Source of the DNA: Streptococcus oralis
GTDB lineage: Bacteria > Bacillota > Bacilli > Lactobacillales > Streptococcaceae
DNA: 64,000 nucleotides
Direction: 5' to 3'
Assembly (NCBI RefSeq): GCF_024399415.1
Contig: NZ_CP029257.1
Coordinates: forward strand, 1,015,501-1,079,500
Part shown: piece after piece, positions 62,455 through 64,000 of the stretch
Numbering within the stretch: the stretch's first letter is position 1
How the letters are laid out: every line of letters begins with the position of its first letter
Made by a program: the position numbers and the translations under genes
The notes under the pieces: generated by a model
Databases searched by the model: none
What the model was told of the DNA's origin: nothing
The model's input: the letters and a program-made list of their open reading frames with translations, nothing else

Positions 62455-63678
62455 ATGACTTATCCGAACCTTTTAGATCGTTTTTTGACCTACGTTAAGG
62501 TCAATACGCGATCTGACGAACACTCTACTACTACTCCAAGTACGCAAAGCCAGGTAGATTTTGCGACTAACGTTCTTATTCCTGAAATGAAACGTGTCGG
62601 TCTGCAAAACGTCTACTACCTTCCAAATGGTTTTGCTATTGGAACCTTACCAGCTAATGATCCTAGCTTGACACGCAAGATTGGCTTCATCTCCCACATG
62701 GATACTGCTGACTTTAATGCTGAGGGAGTTAATCCGCAAGTCATCGAAAATTACGATGGTGGAGTTATCGACTTGGGTGATTCTGGATTTAAGCTCGATC
62801 CTGTTGATTTTAAGAGTCTTGAAAAATATCTAGGCCAAACCCTCATCACAACTGATGGCACGACCTTGCTGGGTGCTGATGACAAGTCAGGGATTGCTGA
62901 GATTATGACTGCTATTGAATATCTGGCTGCTCATCCCGAAATCAAGCATTGTGAAATCCGTGTTGGTTTTGGCCCTGATGAAGAAATTGGCGTTGGTGCC
63001 AATAAATTTGATGCAGATGACTTTGACGTTGACTTTGCCTATACTATTGATGGTGGTCCGCTAGGTGAACTTCAATACGAGACTTTCTCAGCAGCTGCTG
63101 CTGAGCTTCATTTCCAAGGGCGCAATGTTCACCCTGGTACTGCAAAGGGTCAAATGGTCAATGCCCTTCAGCTAGCGATTGATTTTCATAATCAACTTCC
63201 TGAGAATGACCGACCTGAACTGACAGATGGTTACCAAGGTTTCTATCATCTTATGGATGTGTCAGGTAGTGTTGAGGAGGCGCGTGCAAGCTATATCATT
63301 CGAGATTTTGAAAAGGATGCCTTTGAAGCACGTAAAGTAGCTATGCAAGCCATCGCTGACAAGATGAATCAAGCTCTTGGGAATGATCGCGTGACCTTAA
63401 CTCTGACAGACCAGTACTACAATATGAAGGAAGTCATCGAGAAAGACATGACACCCGTTACCATTGCTAAGGCTGTTATGGAAGATTTAGGTATCACGCC
63501 AATTATCGAACCAATCCGTGGTGGAACAGATGGGTCTAAGATTTCCTTTATGGGCATTCCAACTCCAAATATCTTTGCTGGTGGTGAAAACATGCATGGA
63601 CGTTTTGAATATGTCAGCCTTCAGACAATGGAACGTGCGGTGGATACCATCATCGGCATTGTATCTTATAAAGACTAA
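62455..63678 (+). CDS. pepT: Peptidase T (tripeptidase)
   Basis: The start is the ATG at 62455 ([15 protein letters not shown], 407 aa), with AAAGGAG upstream; the earlier in-frame ATG at 62434 is not family-like. An M20 metallopeptidase: [11 protein letters not shown] carries the first zinc His and Asp, GADDKSG the bridging Asp, [10 protein letters not shown] the catalytic Glu pair. It removes N-terminal residues from tripeptides. It is the known left-hand neighbour of pilus islet PI-2. Confidence 0.96.
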   Translation: MTYPNLLDRFLTYVKVNTRSDEHSTTTPSTQSQVDFATNVLIPEMKRVGLQNVYYLPNGFAIGTLPANDPSLTRKIGFISHMDTADFNAEGVNPQVIENYDGGVIDLGDSGFKLDPVDFKSLEKYLGQTLITTDGTTLLGADDKSGIAEIMTAIEYLAAHPEIKHCEIRVGFGPDEEIGVGANKFDADDFDVDFAYTIDGGPLGELQYETFSAAAAELHFQGRNVHPGTAKGQMVNALQLAIDFHNQLPENDRPELTDGYQGFYHLMDVSGSVEEARASYIIRDFEKDAFEARKVAMQAIADKMNQALGNDRVTLTLTDQYYNMKEVIEKDMTPVTIAKAVMEDLGITPIIEPIRGGTDGSKISFMGIPTPNIFAGGENMHGRFEYVSLQTMERAVDTIIGIVSYKD

Positions 63679-63684
63679 AAAAGA

Positions 63685-63714
63685 CGAGGTAGCTCAGCTA
63701 CTTCGCCTTTCTTT
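63685..63714. terminator. Terminator of pepT
   Basis: CGAGGTAGC pairs with GCTACTTCG across TCA (9 bp, one G-T pair), followed by CCTTTCTTTTT; convergent with the last gene of the window. Confidence 0.85.
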
Positions 63715-64000
63715 TTATTCGTTTGGTTGAGCACTTGGCTCAGACTCACTTTGTGCTTGCTTTTCTGTTGGTTTAGAAGTAGCTGTTTCACTGTCTTTCT
63801 CAGACTTAGATTGGCTATCAGTTTCACTTGCTTTTGAACGGAGTTCCTGGTTCAAGCTAATGATTTCTTTAGCTAGAGTGAGGAGGCCTTCTTTATCACT
63901 ACTTTTAGCTGCGAGTTGATCAAATAGGGCATCAACACGTTCAAAGTCAGCATCGGTTCCTTTGTTATCCTCTAAGTACTTGTGAAGAGAGAGCAAGATA
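63715..64000 (-). CDS. Uncharacterised protein, C-terminal part, running off the window
   Basis: The frame is open from the stop at 63715 to the window edge, so the N-terminus is outside. The visible part is helical (ALFDQLAAKSSDKEGLLTLAKEIISLNQELRSK) and then a low-complexity tail rich in Ser, Glu, Lys and Gln, probably disordered. An internal Met at 63996 is unlikely to be the true start because the frame continues upstream. No family recognised. Confidence 0.6.
   Translation of the reverse strand, partial: ILLSLHKYLEDNKGTDADFERVDALFDQLAAKSSDKEGLLTLAKEIISLNQELRSKASETDSQSKSEKDSETATSKPTEKQAQSESEPSAQPNE

Overview
The window reads as chromosome of a low-GC Gram-positive coccus, almost certainly a viridans Streptococcus of the mitis group (S. 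mitis / S. oralis / S. pseudopneumoniae, close to S. pneumoniae). The reasons are pneumococcus-like protein sequences (RexB, the polyamine enzymes, RlmD, Pmp23), the pneumococcal order pepT - PI-2-type pilus - hemH - mscL - gtrA - queT - asd - dapA - mnmE - tdk - prfA - prmC - glyA - pmp23 - rlmD, a streptococcal preQ1-II riboswitch ahead of queT, and very short intergenic gaps with TAATG/ATGA overlaps. No CRISPR array, rRNA operon, intact insertion sequence or complete prophage was seen.

Layout. 1-7.2 kb: 5' part of rexB, an EVE-domain protein with a MarR regulator, a HAD phosphatase, an ABC exporter pair with a convergent two-component system, and a TraX-like membrane protein. 7.4-14.5 kb: a six-gene polyamine operon (speA, speE, carboxynorspermidine synthase, nspC, aguA, aguB), read leftwards and preceded by a promoter-to-terminator unit that should make a structured RNA of about 330 nt. 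14.7-24.5 kb: small hypothetical, lipoprotein, membrane and immunity-like genes, interrupted by a GH13 amylase with a LacI-type operator and by a lipid kinase. 24.6-39.6 kb: an accessory hotspot directly downstream of rlmD (rumA). 39.6-54.5 kb: housekeeping genes, a tRNA-Thr(GGT), an asd-motif RNA and the preQ1-II riboswitch. 54.5-63.7 kb: hemH, a five-gene PI-2-type pilus islet (pitA-sipA-pitB-srtG1-srtG2) and pepT.

The most unusual part is the hotspot. The 3' end of rlmD, a known target of streptococcal integrative elements, is followed by up to six further short copies of an RlmD-like C-terminal tail (near 32.15, 32.03, 29.80, 26.56, 24.82 and 24.68 kb). Two of these are joined directly to identical-length fragments of an ADP-ribosylglycohydrolase gene, and a third such gene fragment lies at 28.8 kb. 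The rlmD terminator hairpin also recurs twice. Between the scars lie small cargo modules: a four-gene operon joining an alarmone synthetase to a two-component system; a block that looks imported, edged by a tyrosine-phosphatase tail and a tadA head; a GNAT acetyltransferase resembling AAC(6'); an S51 peptidase; a CPBP protease; an alpha/beta hydrolase; a GntR-regulated ABC transporter; and a SAP-domain protein. I read this as repeated site-specific integration and decay at rlmD.

How the genes work together. SpeA, AguA and AguB would convert arginine to putrescine. Aspartate semialdehyde, made by Asd (51.4 kb), is the co-substrate for the carboxyspermidine route to spermidine. The pilus islet encodes an adhesin with a von Willebrand A domain, a backbone pilin, two class-B sortases and a signal-peptidase-like protein without its catalytic dyad. 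Family names rest on motif recognition; no database search was possible.
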